Below, piece after piece: positions 42,647 to 43,252 of a stretch of 43,252 bases of DNA. Positions within the stretch are counted from its first letter, which is position 1. Each line of letters starts with the position of its first letter. The notes under the pieces are model-generated. The model searched no databases. It was not told the origin of the DNA and was given only the letters and a program-made list of their open reading frames with translations. Made by a program: the position numbers and the translations under genes. The DNA is taken from NCBI GenBank assembly GCA_900765165.1, contig CAAFQR010000097.1, forward strand, positions 1 through 43,252, written 5' to 3'. This DNA is from Veillonellaceae bacterium. Lineage in GTDB: Bacteria > Bacillota > Negativicutes > Veillonellales > Veillonellaceae.

Positions 42647-43252
42647 CTATTTAGTGGTAGTCTCTTCTTTGTTAAGACCATTGAAGTAGTCAACCAGAGG
42701 CCGATAGAAGTAGAGCTTCGTAGCCCCTTCCGCATAGGAAGCCAGCTCGTACGGCTGATAGATCAAATAGATGCTGCCATCACCACCGAGGTAGTAGCTA
42801 TCGCTTACATAGGGGACATTGGACCAAGTGGGCGGTTTTAATTCAATGTGGTTTTTAACGGAACCATCGAAGAAGGAAATGGGATTCTTCGGTAAATCTT
42901 TACCGGCAATGGGCATGTGCTCCGTCAAGAGTGTCGGGCTCTTAACGTTGAGGAAGTACGAACGAGGTAATTTTTCACCAGTCGTTTTATCGTACACAAC
43001 GCCGATTTCGTTATACATGCCATGAGCAGCGCCCTGATAGTACCACGCCGGCTTGAAGATAATGGACAAATAGCGGTCATCTTCGTAGGCCACTTTATAG
43101 GTAAGGTTAGAAGTGACAAGGTTCTTCGTGTTTAACCGTTCCTTAGCCGAAGCTACGTATGTACCAATATCCGTATTAATGGCGGTCTGCGCTTTTTCGT
43201 TGGCTAAGTATACGAGCGGGTACTGGATGTCGTAGCCATTGCCAGTTTGCAC
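42647..43252 (-). CDS. RsiV-like DUF4163/DUF3298 domain protein, N-terminus beyond the window
   Basis: Partial gene; the 5' end lies outside the right edge, and the first visible codon need not be the start. About 201 residues are seen. The first part (QYPLVYLANEKAQTAINTDI, YEDDRYLSIIFKPAWYYQGAAHGMYN) fits the PdaC/SigV DUF4163 domain, and the second (SDSYYLGGDGSIYLIYQPYELASYAEG) fits DUF3298, as in RsiV anti-sigma factors and related secreted lysozyme-binding proteins. A signal peptide or membrane anchor would be expected beyond the edge. Function is uncertain: anti-sigma or extracytoplasmic. It is convergent with pckA. Confidence 0.75.
   Translation of the reverse strand: MQTGNGYDIQYPLVYLANEKAQTAINTDIGTYVASAKERLNTKNLVTSNLTYKVAYEDDRYLSIIFKPAWYYQGAAHGMYNEIGVVYDKTTGEKLPRSYFLNVKSPTLLTEHMPIAGKDLPKNPISFFDGSVKNHIELKPPTWSNVPYVSDSYYLGGDGSIYLIYQPYELASYAEGATKLYFYRPLVDYFNGLNKEETTTK

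Noticed and set aside
1..43252. CRISPR arrays, tRNA or rRNA genes, prophage or IS transposase genes
   Set aside because: I looked for regular spaced repeats, tRNA-like cloverleaf segments and transposase or integrase motifs and saw none.

Overview
The window looks like chromosomal DNA from a diderm Firmicute (class Negativicutes, probably Veillonellales). Three things point there together: Firmicute-type genes (PolC-type replicase, ComEA/ComEC, VanW-family protein, an Asp23-like domain), a YadA-type trimeric autotransporter that needs an outer membrane, and the gene order rpsB-tsf-pyrH-frr-x-uppS-cdsA-dxr-rseP-ispG-proS. I cannot name the genus. All confident genes between 2.2 and 42.5 kb are on the + strand; only the aminopeptidase at the left edge and a partial RsiV/DUF3298 protein at the right edge are on the - strand.

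Left edge (1-2175): an AT-rich stretch with two copies of the palindrome AACAATTGTT and a tight cluster of DnaA-box-like 9-mers. It is followed by a giant imperfect inverted duplication (about 367-819) whose right arm contains the last codons of an M29 aminopeptidase. The divergent intergenic region beyond the aminopeptidase holds a 24-bp repeat and two short palindromes. Next come comEA-comEC (DNA uptake), holA (clamp-loader delta), a VanW-family envelope protein and polC, which lacks the usual inserted proofreading exonuclease.

Middle (11.9-18.0 kb): a gluconate-type kinase and GntP permease form a two-gene sugar-acid uptake unit. A YadA-like adhesin follows, broken into two reading frames and ending in an unusual coiled coil placed after the membrane anchor. 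From 18.1 to 28.1 kb runs the translation/isoprenoid/envelope cluster: ribosomal protein S2, EF-Ts, UMP kinase, ribosome recycling factor, a small unknown protein, undecaprenyl-PP synthase, CDP-DAG synthase, DXP reductoisomerase, site-2 protease, IspG and prolyl-tRNA synthetase. A good extended -10 promoter precedes rpsB.

Right part (28.2-42.6 kb): a PHP phosphoesterase, a P-loop/Asp23-like fusion protein, then tRNA modification and mismatch repair genes (miaB, mutS, mutL, an RsmJ-like methyltransferase, miaA), a YnbB-type PLP lyase, mnmA behind its own promoter and a long leader, and ATP-dependent PEP carboxykinase with a hairpin-bearing leader and a strong terminator.

Most of the window is ordinary core chromosome. 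The parts most worth a second look are the giant palindrome plus DnaA boxes at the left edge, the exonuclease-less PolC, the degenerate ComEC C-terminal domain, the split adhesin with a post-anchor coiled coil, and the P-loop/Asp23 fusion. All assignments come from reading the sequence; no database search was run.
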